Notes under the pieces: model-generated
Database searches by the model: none
Told to the model about the DNA's origin: nothing
What the model saw: the letters and a program-made list of their open reading frames with translations, nothing else
Made by a program: the position numbers and the translations under genes
In this document: one piece after another, positions 1 to 9,277 of the stretch
Position numbering within the stretch: the first letter of the stretch is position 1
How the letters are laid out: each line of letters begins with the position of its first letter
DNA from: Vibrio sp. 14G-20
GTDB lineage: Bacteria; Pseudomonadota; Gammaproteobacteria; Enterobacterales; Vibrionaceae
Reading direction: 5' to 3'
DNA: 64,000 nt
NCBI RefSeq assembly: GCF_026241515.1
Contig: NZ_JAPHPW010000003.1
Span: 219,450 to 283,449 of the forward strand

Positions 1-84
1 GTAATAGGAATAGTCATAAAGACAAGTTGATGTTTTTTCTATACTCTAGCAGCATCCAGTTAGATAACCGATTAGGGTAAAGTT

Positions 85-861
85 ATGTTAGTTGTCGTTT
101 CTCCAGCCAAAACACTTGATTACGAATCACCAATAGCGACTGAACGCTTTAGTCAGCCTGAGTTTGTTGAACACTCTGCTGAGTTGATTGAAGAGTGCCG
201 TAAGCTGACGCCAGTGGATATTTCTGCACTGATGAAAGTCAGCGATAAAATCGCAGGGTTGAACGTAGCGCGCTTTGAGCAGTGGAGCGAGACCTTTACC
301 CAAGACAACGCACGCCAAGCAATCCTAGCCTTTAAGGGCGATGTATACACTGGCCTAGACGCTGAAACGCTATCGGATGAAGATTTTGACTACGCACAAA
401 ATCATCTGCGCATGCTTTCTGGCCTATATGGTTTGCTTAAGCCGTTAGATTTGATGCAGCCTTACCGCCTAGAGATGGGCACACGCTTAGCGAATGCTCG
501 TGGTACTAACTTGTACCAGTTCTGGGGCAATATCATCACAGACAAGCTGGATGAAGCGTTGAATGCCCAAGGCGACAATGTGTTGATCAACCTAGCGTCT
601 AACGAATACTTTAAAGCAGTGAAGCCGAAGAGCCTTGATGGTCAAATCATCACGCCAGTTTTTAAAGACTGCAAGAATGGCCAGTACAAAGTGATCAGCT
701 TTTACGCGAAAAAAGCGCGTGGCATGATGGCTCGGTACATCATTGAGAACAAAATCGATTCAGTTGAAGCGTTGACCCAATTTGATACGGCGGGTTATTA
801 CTTCGTTGAAGAAGAGTCGAACGCGAAAGAGTTGGTCTTCAAGCGCGAAGAACAAAACTAG
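85..861 (+). CDS. yaaA: Peroxide stress protein YaaA (DUF328/UPF0246)
   Basis: The 258-residue protein has the same length as Escherichia coli YaaA and opens with the family signature [13 protein letters not shown]. YaaA is a cytosolic DNA-binding protein that limits free intracellular iron, and so Fenton damage, during peroxide stress; its exact biochemistry is unsettled. The ATG at 85 follows AGGGTAAAG. No signal peptide or membrane segment is visible. It is a single-gene unit facing srmB, and both share a strong hairpin at 914-950. No OxyR site was recognised upstream, where only 84 bases are available. Confidence 0.93.
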   Translation: MLVVVSPAKTLDYESPIATERFSQPEFVEHSAELIEECRKLTPVDISALMKVSDKIAGLNVARFEQWSETFTQDNARQAILAFKGDVYTGLDAETLSDEDFDYAQNHLRMLSGLYGLLKPLDLMQPYRLEMGTRLANARGTNLYQFWGNIITDKLDEALNAQGDNVLINLASNEYFKAVKPKSLDGQIITPVFKDCKNGQYKVISFYAKKARGMMARYIIENKIDSVEALTQFDTAGYYFVEEESNAKELVFKREEQN

Positions 862-913
862 ACGCTATCGATTAATAGTCGTCACGCTATACGGCGAGAT
901 ACCCATTAGATAG

Positions 914-950
914 AAAAAGCCCCATGCAGATAACTGCATGGGGCTTTTTA
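914..950. terminator. Bidirectional terminator between yaaA and srmB
   Basis: A perfect stem AAAAGCCCCATGCAG / CTGCATGGGGCTTTT around a four-base loop has A and T runs on either side. It should stop transcription from both convergent genes. Confidence 0.9.
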
Positions 951-974
951 TTGAATCATAGAAAGGCGGTTAGA

Positions 975-2240
975 TTACTTGTTCTTAACGGCTTTCTTTT
1001 TCTTAGCGATTTTCTTTTTCTTAGCAATTTTTTGCTTCGCTACCGCTTTCTTGTCTTCTTTCTTCGGTTTCTTCTTCTTCGTTACCGCGGCTTTCTTATG
1101 CGTTGGGCGCATGCCTTCGATGAAGCGCTCTTTGATCGCATCTTCAGTGTAACGAGCAACACGTTCAATCATTAGCTGATCGTGTGCTTCAATGATAGAA
1201 ACCGCGTTACCTTTTTTACCTGCACGAGCCGTACGGCCGATACGGTGTAGGTAGACATCTGCTGTACGTGGCATGTCGTAGTTAATAACGTGGCTCACAT
1301 CTGGAAGGTCGATACCACGAGCTGCGACGTCAGTTGCCAGCAGTACGTTGATAGAACCATCGCGGAAACGAGCAATAGCGTTGTTACGACGATCTTGAGG
1401 CATTTCACCTTGGATCCATACACACGGGATCTGTGCACTTTCTAGTTGAGCTCGAAGGTCACCTAGGCGGTCACGAGTCTTCAAGAAGATGATGCTGCGT
1501 TCAGCTTGCTCTGTGATGATATGTTTTAGGATATCAAGTTTGTGTTTCGCTGAATCGGCGCGGTGATACCATTGAGTGATCTTCTTACGTTCACGAAGTG
1601 ATGATTTCGCATCGATCTCCGCTGGGTTTTTCAGCAGATCTTCAGTGAAACCTTCAATGCCTTTACCTTCTAGCGTTGCTGAGAACAGTAAAGTTTGCTT
1701 ACGCCAGCGACATTCTGCTGATAAACGGTCCACAACCGGGCCAAAGCCCATGTCTAGCATGCGGTCTGCTTCATCCAGAACTAACCATTCAATCGCACGA
1801 CAATCGAAACGCTCACCTTCAATGTATTCCATCAGACGACCAGGTGTTGCGACTACGATATCCTGAGTTGTACTTAAGATCTCTGCGTGCTCTTGGTACA
1901 TCACACCGCCCGTGATCGTGAAGATATTTAGGCTAGTGTATTTAGCAAGCTCACGTGCTTGTTCGGTGATCTGCATTGCTAGCTCACGCGTTGGCGTCAG
2001 GATAAGCATACGTGCAGGGCCAGATTTCTTACGTGGGAAATCCAGTAGGTATTGCAGTGCTGGCAATACAAATGATGCTGTTTTACCAGTACCTGTTGGC
2101 GCAGAAGCCAAAACGTCTCTTCCATCTAACGCTTGTGGGATAGCTTCAGCTTGTATCTGTGTAGGGCGTTCGTAGCCCATTTCGTCAATTGCTTTAAGCA
2201 GCTCTTGGTTTAGATCGAGTTCTGCAAAGGTTCTGATCAC
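975..2240 (-). CDS. srmB: ATP-dependent RNA helicase SrmB (DEAD-box)
   Basis: This is a DEAD-box RNA helicase that helps early assembly of the 50S ribosomal subunit in the cytoplasm. All core motifs are readable: the Q motif region RPTQIQAEAIP, Walker A APTGTGKT, PTRELA, TPGR, DEAD, SAT, RGIDLPD and HRIGRTAR. The stretch LLDFPRKKSGPARMLILTP is typical of SrmB rather than RhlE or CsdA. The start is a GTG at 2240 preceded by a GGAG site. The last 42 residues contain 22 lysines in AKKKK-type repeats, presumably an RNA-binding tail. It lies downstream of trmN6 on the same strand. Confidence 0.92.
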   Translation of the reverse strand: MIRTFAELDLNQELLKAIDEMGYERPTQIQAEAIPQALDGRDVLASAPTGTGKTASFVLPALQYLLDFPRKKSGPARMLILTPTRELAMQITEQARELAKYTSLNIFTITGGVMYQEHAEILSTTQDIVVATPGRLMEYIEGERFDCRAIEWLVLDEADRMLDMGFGPVVDRLSAECRWRKQTLLFSATLEGKGIEGFTEDLLKNPAEIDAKSSLRERKKITQWYHRADSAKHKLDILKHIITEQAERSIIFLKTRDRLGDLRAQLESAQIPCVWIQGEMPQDRRNNAIARFRDGSINVLLATDVAARGIDLPDVSHVINYDMPRTADVYLHRIGRTARAGKKGNAVSIIEAHDQLMIERVARYTEDAIKERFIEGMRPTHKKAAVTKKKKPKKEDKKAVAKQKIAKKKKIAKKKKAVKNK

Positions 2241-2322
2241 TGTTGTTTCTCCACAAGCAATAAATGTTTCTGCCTCAAAAAGCAGACGATAAAAAAGAGT
2301 AGTCGGACATTATAGAAGCATT

Positions 2323-2338
2323 AGTGATTAGGATCACA
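2323..2338. promoter_or_regulatory. Possible CRP-like palindrome upstream of srmB
   Basis: AGTGA-TTAGGA-TCACA differs from the CRP core TGTGA-N6-TCACA by one base. It lies about 85 bases upstream of the srmB start and just past the trmN6 stop codon. Short palindromes of this type occur by chance, so this is only a candidate. Confidence 0.25.
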
Positions 2339-2347
2339 TGGTATTTG

Positions 2348-3076
2348 CTACATCTTGAGATAAAAATCTTTAGTAAGGGCAATAAATGCCTCGCTATAAC
2401 CGCCATCGTGATGGATCGTAAGCGATTCACGCTTCAAATCTTGCTCGCAAGCAGGATCTTTAGACAATTCAAACAGAACTCGAATTGCCGGTTTTTTGTC
2501 GGTTGTTTTCACATCAAGGCGTTTTGCTAGGTACCAACCACATTGCTCGGCAAGTTTGATGAAGCCTTCTCCCTCTGGAGTTGGCAGTATGAAGCTGGCC
2601 GTCGCAGAGTCGGTTGTTATCTCGAAGCAACGCTTTGCAAGATCAAAGTGATCTAAGCTGTCTGTGTGTCTGGCGGTGGCTCTTTGGCTTTGTTGAGCCT
2701 GTTCTCCAGAGTTGAAGTAGGGCGGGTTACAGATGATTGCATCAAACCTTTGTGGAAAATCCGCCGTTAACACGCTGCCGTGATAAAGGGATATTCTATC
2801 TTGCCAAGGCGACTGCTCAATATTGACTGTGGCAGCATCAATGGCGTGTTGATCAATATCTATCGCAGAGATTAAAGCATCCTCAAAACGCTGCGTAGCC
2901 ATCAAGGCCAACAAACCTGTTCCTGTTCCAATATCGAGTACACATGATCTTTGTGGCAGGCTTACCCACGCGCCAAGTAATACGCCATCGGTACTGACTG
3001 GCATGCCGCTTTGCCCGCCGTAAATTGAGAATTGCTTAAAATTGAAGCTTTTAGTTTGCACTGTTTTGTCTTTCAT
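2348..3076 (-). CDS. trmN: tRNA1(Val) (adenine(37)-N6)-methyltransferase TrmN6/YfiC
   Basis: A 242-residue class I S-adenosylmethionine-dependent methyltransferase. The SAM-binding motif [12 protein letters not shown] lies near residue 48 and the adenine-N6 catalytic tetrapeptide NPPY appears in [12 protein letters not shown] near residue 117. The N-terminal [25 protein letters not shown] block is usual for YfiC, which methylates A37 of tRNA1(Val). The ATG at 3076 has only a weak ribosome binding site. srmB follows on the same strand after 107 bases, so co-transcription is possible. Confidence 0.9.
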   Translation of the reverse strand: MKDKTVQTKSFNFKQFSIYGGQSGMPVSTDGVLLGAWVSLPQRSCVLDIGTGTGLLALMATQRFEDALISAIDIDQHAIDAATVNIEQSPWQDRISLYHGSVLTADFPQRFDAIICNPPYFNSGEQAQQSQRATARHTDSLDHFDLAKRCFEITTDSATASFILPTPEGEGFIKLAEQCGWYLAKRLDVKTTDKKPAIRVLFELSKDPACEQDLKRESLTIHHDGGYSEAFIALTKDFYLKM

Positions 3077-3390
3077 TAATGTTCTGAGTATCGAGATATT
3101 TTAAGTGATTAGCTCTAATGTTAACCGCTTGTATGAATCAATGTTCTGCTTGGGAAACTATTGTTGTGAATTATGGTTAGTTTATAATTGTGGCTATTTT
3201 TCTATAGCTAGTGGAATCCACTGCTTTTTGTTCTCATATGCAAATTTATATGGTGTTTTTGTGTGGTGACTTGCAGCTAGTCAGTTGTTTCGTCATTATG
3301 CGCGACTATTTTATAGATTGATTGGCAGCTTTGAGCTGTAACATTCATGTAAGCACAACATAAACTCATAAATATAACTAAGGATTATCT
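3077..3390. other. Gap between divergent trmN6 and brnQ
   Basis: These 314 AT-rich bases must hold the promoters of the two divergent genes. No ORF, tRNA or convincing regulator site was recognised. An AAGGA ribosome binding site for brnQ sits at 3380-3384. Confidence 0.6.
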
Positions 3391-4704
3391 GTGAAACAGA
3401 GTCTAAAACTAACAGATATAATGGCATTGGGCTTTATGCTTTTTGCGTTTTTCTTGGGTGCGGGTAACATCATCTTCCCACCTCTAGCTGGCCAATTAGC
3501 CGGTGATCACTTCCTTCCCGCTATGTCTGGTTTTCTGCTGACTGCCGTTGGTCTGCCGTTAATCACTATCGTCGCGGTCGCAGTGGCTGGTGGCTCTTGG
3601 GGTCACTTAACTAAAGATCTTCCTAAGAAAGCTGCAACCATCATGGCTGTGCTGATCTTTATCATTATCGGTCCTGCATTTGCTGCACCGCGTACTGGCC
3701 TTGTTGCCTATGAGATGGCGGTGAAACCGTTCTTCATCGATGCCTCTCAAGCTCACCTTACGCTTTTTTCGATTGCATTTTTTGTAGTAGCGATGTTCTT
3801 CTCATGGTCGCAAGGTAAGCTTATTGACGTCATTGGTAAGGTACTAACACCTGCACTGTTCGTTGGTTTGGTTGTACTGGCGATTGCTGTATTCGTTAAC
3901 CCTCAAGGCGATATTCTTGCGGCTCACGGTGAGTACATCACTCAACCACTGACCAAAGGTTTCCTTGAAGGCTACAACACCATGGATACTTTTGCTTCTT
4001 TGATGTTTGGTATGCTGATTGTTGATGCGATTCGTAGCAAGGGCATTACTGACCGTGCAGCGACGACTAAGTACCTGATCAGCGCTGGTTGCATTGCCGC
4101 AGCAGGTCTAGCGTTTGTTTACATCTCTCTATTCTTCCTAGGCGCAACAAGTGCAACAGTCGCAGCCGGTGCAGACAATGGCGGCGCTATCTTAAGCCTA
4201 TACGTTCAATCGTTGTTTGGTCCTTCTGGTCAGCTAGTGCTTTCTGTGATCGTACTATTAGCGTGTCTAACTACGGCGATTGGCCTTGTGTCAGCATGTT
4301 CTGATTACTTCAGCTCGCTAACGCCTCTGTCTTACAAGACTTGGGTAATCATCAACGGTGTCGCTTGTGCAACCGTTGCGAACGTTGGCCTTTCTCAACT
4401 GATTTCTCTGTCTGTTCCAGTACTGTTTGCACTGTACCCAGTCGCTATCGCGTTGGTTGCTCTGACATTCTTGCGTAGCCGTTTCCCTAATCCAAAAGCG
4501 GCTTACCGCGTAGTGGTATTAGTGTCACTGCTGTTTGCTCTTATTGATGGCGCTAAAGTAGCGGGTGTAGACGTGTCTGCACTTAAGATGTTGCCACTGT
4601 TTGAGATCGGTATGGGTTGGTTGCTTCCAACAACTGCTGCAATCATCTGTATGTTCTTCGTTGGTAAATCAACAGAACAAGAGATGGCTGAAGAGACTGT
4701 TTAA
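3391..4704 (+). CDS. brnQ: Branched-chain amino acid:cation symporter BrnQ (LIVCS family)
   Basis: A 437-residue inner-membrane carrier with about twelve hydrophobic segments. The opening MLFAFFLGAGNIIFPPLAGQ and the RTGLVAYE stretch near residue 107 are signatures of BrnQ, which imports leucine, isoleucine and valine with a cation. Start is GTG at 3391 with AAGGA seven bases upstream. It is monocistronic and ends at a strong terminator shared with the convergent fldB. Length equals that of the E. coli family (439). Confidence 0.93.
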   Translation: MKQSLKLTDIMALGFMLFAFFLGAGNIIFPPLAGQLAGDHFLPAMSGFLLTAVGLPLITIVAVAVAGGSWGHLTKDLPKKAATIMAVLIFIIIGPAFAAPRTGLVAYEMAVKPFFIDASQAHLTLFSIAFFVVAMFFSWSQGKLIDVIGKVLTPALFVGLVVLAIAVFVNPQGDILAAHGEYITQPLTKGFLEGYNTMDTFASLMFGMLIVDAIRSKGITDRAATTKYLISAGCIAAAGLAFVYISLFFLGATSATVAAGADNGGAILSLYVQSLFGPSGQLVLSVIVLLACLTTAIGLVSACSDYFSSLTPLSYKTWVIINGVACATVANVGLSQLISLSVPVLFALYPVAIALVALTFLRSRFPNPKAAYRVVVLVSLLFALIDGAKVAGVDVSALKMLPLFEIGMGWLLPTTAAIICMFFVGKSTEQEMAEETV

Positions 4705-4743
4705 TCTTCCGTTGAGATTAGATTGTCCTTCGAGATGAAATAG

Positions 4744-4780
4744 AAAAGGCCTCATTACTTCGCAGTAATGAGGCCTTTTT
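4744..4780. terminator. Bidirectional terminator between brnQ and fldB
   Basis: AAAAGGCCTCATTAC and GTAATGAGGCCTTTTT form a perfect stem around a short loop, with A and T runs on both sides. Confidence 0.9.
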
Positions 4781-4831
4781 GTATTCTGTGTGTTTCTATA
4801 TATGAACAGCTCTTCGAGTGTGAATATGCGC

Positions 4832-5353
4832 TTATAGCTTTTCGCTGTACTCAACCAGAACTTGTTCTACCCAGCTTGCGATACGGTCGTCGCTCAATTC
4901 GTATTGTGAATCTTCATCAAGCGCCAAACCAACGAATTGTGATTTGTCTTCCGTTAACGCTTTAGACGCTTCGAACTCGTAGCTATCATCGTTTGGCCAG
5001 AAGCCAACAAACTCTGCACCCGCGGTTTTCAGTTCATCATGCAATAGACCCATCGCATCTAGGAACCATTCGCCGTAGCCTTCTTGGTCACCTAAACCAA
5101 ACAGAGCCACAACCTTGCCTTTCATTGGCGTGGTTGCGATGTCTTCCCACAGTTCATTCCAATCTTCTTGGATTTCACCGAAGTCCCAAGTCGAGATGCC
5201 CAGCAATAAAAGGTCGTAGTCCGCCATCAATGAAAGAGGGGTTTCTTTCACGTTATGGATATCAACTAGGTCTTCACCAATAATGCCGCGAATTTTCTCT
5301 GCTGCCATTTCTGTGTAGCAGGTGGTTGAGCCGTAAAATAATCCAATTTTCAT
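4832..5353 (-). CDS. fldB: Flavodoxin FldB
   Basis: A 173-residue flavodoxin, an FMN-binding single-electron carrier in the cytoplasm. The phosphate-binding loop is [12 protein letters not shown] at residues 8-19, and the [14 protein letters not shown] and [13 protein letters not shown] loops that flank the isoalloxazine ring are intact. Length and the TCYTEMAA sequence match FldB rather than FldA. It is divergent from xerD, an arrangement also seen in E. coli. In E. coli fldB belongs to the SoxRS regulon; no SoxS box was recognised here. Confidence 0.92.
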   Translation of the reverse strand: MKIGLFYGSTTCYTEMAAEKIRGIIGEDLVDIHNVKETPLSLMADYDLLLLGISTWDFGEIQEDWNELWEDIATTPMKGKVVALFGLGDQEGYGEWFLDAMGLLHDELKTAGAEFVGFWPNDDSYEFEASKALTEDKSQFVGLALDEDSQYELSDDRIASWVEQVLVEYSEKL

Positions 5354-5503
5354 AGCAAACGTTCGATTTTAATTTCAGATGGCGAATTCTAACCATAAAT
5401 CGACTTCGATTGCAGCGATTATCCGCTCAAGTCGTAATTTTTATGGCATTCATATTTGCTCTGGCATACTCTCAAAACAGTTTCCAATATTGTGAGTAAC
5501 ACT

Positions 5504-6418
5504 ATGCAGTCGCCTCAAGGGCAGAGCGCAGACCACGGTCTCGTTGAGCAGTTTTTAGATGCTATGTGGATGGAGCGAGGATTATCGGAGAATACGCTTG
5601 TCTCGTACCGTACCGATTTGTCCAAGTTATTAGCGTGGATGGAAAAGAACAATTACCGCCTCGACTTCATTAGCCTTTCAGGTTTACAGGATTATCAAGG
5701 CTGGTTAGCCGACGCTGATTTTAAGCAGACTTCTCGTGCTCGTATGTTGTCGGCGATTCGTCGCTTGTTCCAATATTTACACCGCGAGAAAATCAGAGGC
5801 GATGATCCAAGCGCCTTGTTGATTAGCCCGAAGCTGCCGCAACGCTTGCCGAAAGATTTGAGCGAAGAGCAGGTTGATGCTTTGCTTGATGCGCCAGATC
5901 CGAACGATCCGATTGAGCTTCGCGATAAGGCGATGCTTGAGTTACTCTATGCAACCGGTTTGCGTGTGACAGAACTGGTTAGTTTGACGATGGAAAACAT
6001 CAGCCTAAGACAGGGCGTGGTGCGTGTTATTGGTAAGGGTGGTAAAGAGCGCTTGGTACCCATGGGTGAAAATGCGGTGGATTGGATAGAGACTTTTATT
6101 GAACAAGGTCGTCCACATCTACTTGGTGAAAACAGTTCTGATGTGGTTTTTCCGAGTAAACGCTCCAAGCAAATGACCCGTCAGACGTTCTGGTATCGTA
6201 TCAAGCACTACTCGGTCGTCGCTGGGATCGACACAGAGCTGTTGTCACCACACGTATTGAGACACGCTTTTGCGACGCATTTACTGAACTATGGCGCAGA
6301 TCTCAGGGTCGTACAGATGTTACTTGGGCATAGTGACTTATCGACAACCCAAATTTATACTCACGTGGCGACTGAAAGGCTGAAGCAAATTCACGCGCAG
6401 CATCACCCACGTGCTTAA
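5504..6418 (+). CDS. xerD: Tyrosine recombinase XerD
   Basis: XerD acts with XerC and FtsK at the chromosomal dif site to resolve chromosome dimers. The six catalytic residues are present: Arg in ATGLRVTEL, Lys in GKGGKERLVP, His and Arg in HVLRHAFATHLL, His in LLGHSDLSTTQ and Tyr in IYTHV. The ORF extends back to 5456, but the ATG at 5504 gives a 304-residue protein beginning MQSPQGQ, close to the usual 298-305. It heads the cluster xerD-dsbC-recJ, and dsbC starts 26 bases after its stop. Confidence 0.93.
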   Translation: MQSPQGQSADHGLVEQFLDAMWMERGLSENTLVSYRTDLSKLLAWMEKNNYRLDFISLSGLQDYQGWLADADFKQTSRARMLSAIRRLFQYLHREKIRGDDPSALLISPKLPQRLPKDLSEEQVDALLDAPDPNDPIELRDKAMLELLYATGLRVTELVSLTMENISLRQGVVRVIGKGGKERLVPMGENAVDWIETFIEQGRPHLLGENSSDVVFPSKRSKQMTRQTFWYRIKHYSVVAGIDTELLSPHVLRHAFATHLLNYGADLRVVQMLLGHSDLSTTQIYTHVATERLKQIHAQHHPRA

Positions 6419-6444
6419 ATCCATTTATTTTTAAGGTGAACTTA

Positions 6445-7224
6445 ATGAGCGTATTACGCCGTCTTCCTCTACTAGCGCTTCCTCTTATGATTACTGCATG
6501 TAATGCATCAGAAGCGAAAGTAGAAACAACATCAACAGCCGTAGAAGCTGCTCCAGCTCAAGCTATTGATACAGCTGCGTTAACTAAGCGTTTTGAAAAA
6601 ATCGGTATTAAAGTTGATAAGATTGTTCCTTCGGATATCGATGGTCTGTTAGAGGTTCAAACGAACAGCGGTATTATCTTTTCTTCTCCAGAGGGCGATC
6701 ACTTTCTAGCCGGTACACTTTACTCTTTGGATGACAACGGTAAGTTCAGTGATGTTTTGGCTGAGCGTCAAGCTCCGTTGAATGCTGAAAAAGTTGCGGC
6801 GATGTCGGATACGGTTATCGAATATAAAGCCGATAACGAAAAGTATGTTGTAACGGTATTTACTGACATTACGTGTGGCTACTGTGTTCGTCTGCACAGC
6901 CAAATGCAGGGCTACAACGATCTGGGTATCACCGTTCGTTACATGGCTTACCCACGCCAAGGCGCGACAGGGCAAGTTGCCGATCAAATGGCAGCAATCT
7001 GGGCGTCAGATGATCCAAAAACAGCGATGCATGACGCTAAAGTAAACCGTCAAATGCCAGCGTCTGGTAAAGACCTAGCAGAGCAAAAGCAGATCATTGC
7101 TAAACAATACCAACTGGGTCGTGAGCTTGGCATCAATGGCACACCGGCTATCGTGCTAGCAAGTGGTGAGTTGGTGAGTGGTTACTTACCGCCAGCACAA
7201 CTTCTTCAACGTTTAGAGCAATAA
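6445..7224 (+). CDS. dsbC: Thiol:disulfide interchange protein DsbC, variant without the structural disulfide
   Basis: DsbC is a dimeric periplasmic disulfide isomerase. The redox motif CGYC (in DITCGYCVRLH) and the cis-proline loop GTPA are intact, and an N-terminal dimerisation domain precedes them. ATG 6445 was preferred to the GTG at 6436 because TAAGGT lies eight bases upstream. Two features are odd. The two structural cysteines of E. coli DsbC (C141 and C163) are replaced, reading AIWAS and MPASG. The signal peptide ends LPLMITAC, which resembles a lipobox with cysteine at +1. It sits between xerD and recJ as in E. coli. Confidence 0.9.
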   Translation: MSVLRRLPLLALPLMITACNASEAKVETTSTAVEAAPAQAIDTAALTKRFEKIGIKVDKIVPSDIDGLLEVQTNSGIIFSSPEGDHFLAGTLYSLDDNGKFSDVLAERQAPLNAEKVAAMSDTVIEYKADNEKYVVTVFTDITCGYCVRLHSQMQGYNDLGITVRYMAYPRQGATGQVADQMAAIWASDDPKTAMHDAKVNRQMPASGKDLAEQKQIIAKQYQLGRELGINGTPAIVLASGELVSGYLPPAQLLQRLEQ

Positions 7225-7303
7225 TCTCGTTTCTGTATTGCTAATTTGTCCCCCATGTTTTTGATTTAAGGAGTGGCCTGATTGATATCGGGCCCATTTT
7301 TAT

Positions 7304-9040
7304 ATGATAGAGATCCAACGCCGTCCTGAGGTCGACATTTCAGTTTTACCTACTCACTTACCTGACTTGTTAAAGCGCATCTATGTGAGTCGTGGTATCG
7401 ACAGTGCTGACCAACTTGAGACTGCTGCGAAAGGCTTGCACTCTTATCAGAAACTGGGCGGCATAGATGCAGCAGTTGAGCTGTTGTTCAAAGCGATTCA
7501 GCAGCAAAAACGCATCATCATTGTTGGTGATTTTGATGCCGATGGCGCGACCAGTTCGGCGCTGTCTGTTTTAGCGTTACGTATGCTCGGCAGCTCTAAC
7601 GTCGATTATCTAGTACCAAACCGTTTTGAAGATGGTTATGGTTTGAGCCCGGAGGTTGTCGAACAGGCAATAGAGCTTGGTGCTGAAGTGATCATGACGG
7701 TCGACAACGGTGTCTCTTCAATTGAAGGTGTTCGCTTTGCTAAAGAGAAGGGGCTAGAGGTTCTGGTTACCGATCATCACTTGCCGGGCAATGAACTGCC
7801 AATGGTCGATGCGATGGTTAACCCAAACCTTGAGAGTTGTGCTTTTCCTTCGAAAGCTCTAGCGGGTGTTGGTGTCGCGTTCTATTTGATGATGGCACTG
7901 TGTGTTCACATGCGTAAGCTGAATTGGTTTGCAGAGCGTGGAATGACCGAGCCTAAGCTGATGGAGCTGATTGATCTTGTGGCACTAGGTACGGTTGCCG
8001 ACGTGGTTCCTCTTGATGAGAACAATCGAATCTTGGTGCATCAAGGTTTACAACGTATTCGTGCGGGTAAAGCTCGTCCGGGTATTCAAGCCTTGATCGA
8101 AATTGCTAAGCGAGATGCTAAGCGCTTGGTGGCGTCTGACTTTGGTTTTGCACTTGGCCCTCGTATTAATGCGGCTGGCCGACTGGATGACATGTCTTTT
8201 GGTGTTGAGCTGCTAATGAGCAACAACATCCATGCTGCGCGTCGAATGGCGAGTGAGCTCGATGGTTTGAACCAGACCCGCAAAGAGATCGAAGAGGGTA
8301 TGAAGCAAGAAGCGATGGCTTTTTGTGAGCGCCTTGAGTTTGGTAAAGACGATCTGCCTTCGGGTTTAGCGTTGTTCCAGCGTGATTGGCATCAAGGTGT
8401 GATTGGTATCTTGGCTTCGCGCATCAAAGATAAATACCACCGCCCGGTGATTGCTTTCGCTGATGGTGGGGAAGGGAGCATAAAGGGCTCTTGTCGTTCG
8501 ATTCCGGGTTTACATATGCGTGATGCGTTGGACCGAATCGACACTCAAAACCCAGGTTTGATTCTTAAGTTTGGTGGCCACGCAATGGCGGCAGGCTTAA
8601 CCATCATGGAAAAGGACTTTGATCGCTTCAGCAAGCTGTTTAACGATGTCGTGAAGAATGAGCTTGGAGAAACAGCACTGAAGGGCATTATCTTGTCTGA
8701 TGGTGAGTTGTTACCTGAAGAGTTCTCAATGCACACCGCCGAAACGCTTCGTTCAGGTGGTCCGTGGGGACAAGCTTTCCCTGAGCCAATCTTCGATGGT
8801 GAATTTAAAGTACTGCATCAAAAGTTGGTGGGTGAAAAACATCTTAAGTTGATGTTGGAGCCGCTCTACAAAGGTCACCCGACCAATGTGATGATTGATG
8901 GTATCGCCTTTAATGTGGACCTACGCCGCTGGCCTGATGCTTCGGTGAAAACTGTGCACCTTGCATTTAAGCTCGATATTAACGAGTTTCGTGGCAACCA
9001 ATCTTTGCAGCTGATGATTGATTACATCGAGGCCAAATAG
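7304..9040 (+). CDS. recJ: Single-stranded-DNA-specific 5'-3' exonuclease RecJ
   Basis: A 578-residue DHH-family exonuclease (E. coli 577) acting in recombination and mismatch repair. Metal-binding motifs are GDFDADGATSS near residue 80 and TDHHLPG near residue 158; the DHHA1 motif GGHAMAAG appears near residue 426. The first possible ATG after an in-frame stop is 7304. No good ribosome binding site lies next to it, although AAGGAG occurs at 7268-7273, about 30 bases upstream. It follows dsbC by 79 bases. Confidence 0.94.
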   Translation: MIEIQRRPEVDISVLPTHLPDLLKRIYVSRGIDSADQLETAAKGLHSYQKLGGIDAAVELLFKAIQQQKRIIIVGDFDADGATSSALSVLALRMLGSSNVDYLVPNRFEDGYGLSPEVVEQAIELGAEVIMTVDNGVSSIEGVRFAKEKGLEVLVTDHHLPGNELPMVDAMVNPNLESCAFPSKALAGVGVAFYLMMALCVHMRKLNWFAERGMTEPKLMELIDLVALGTVADVVPLDENNRILVHQGLQRIRAGKARPGIQALIEIAKRDAKRLVASDFGFALGPRINAAGRLDDMSFGVELLMSNNIHAARRMASELDGLNQTRKEIEEGMKQEAMAFCERLEFGKDDLPSGLALFQRDWHQGVIGILASRIKDKYHRPVIAFADGGEGSIKGSCRSIPGLHMRDALDRIDTQNPGLILKFGGHAMAAGLTIMEKDFDRFSKLFNDVVKNELGETALKGIILSDGELLPEEFSMHTAETLRSGGPWGQAFPEPIFDGEFKVLHQKLVGEKHLKLMLEPLYKGHPTNVMIDGIAFNVDLRRWPDASVKTVHLAFKLDINEFRGNQSLQLMIDYIEAK

Positions 9041-9277
9041 TTCTTTTTTAGACTCAACAATTCTCATCATATAGCGCCAAATTCAACAAGCTCTGTTCAA
9101 AAATAGAGCTTGTTCTCTTTCCTTCCCTTACAAATTTTACGTGTTTTTTCTGCCTGTCAATTTTATATCCCATTAAGTTATTGAATCTTGGTTCACCGCT
9201 CTAAAAAATTCTGTATCTCCGTCACACTTTTGAGTACAATTCTTCGGTTAAATTCTACTCATAAATGATGAGCTAAA

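Noticed and set aside
7268..7273. AAGGAG upstream of recJ as its ribosome binding site
   Set aside because: It lies about 30 bases before the first usable ATG, and an in-frame stop at 7283 excludes an earlier start.
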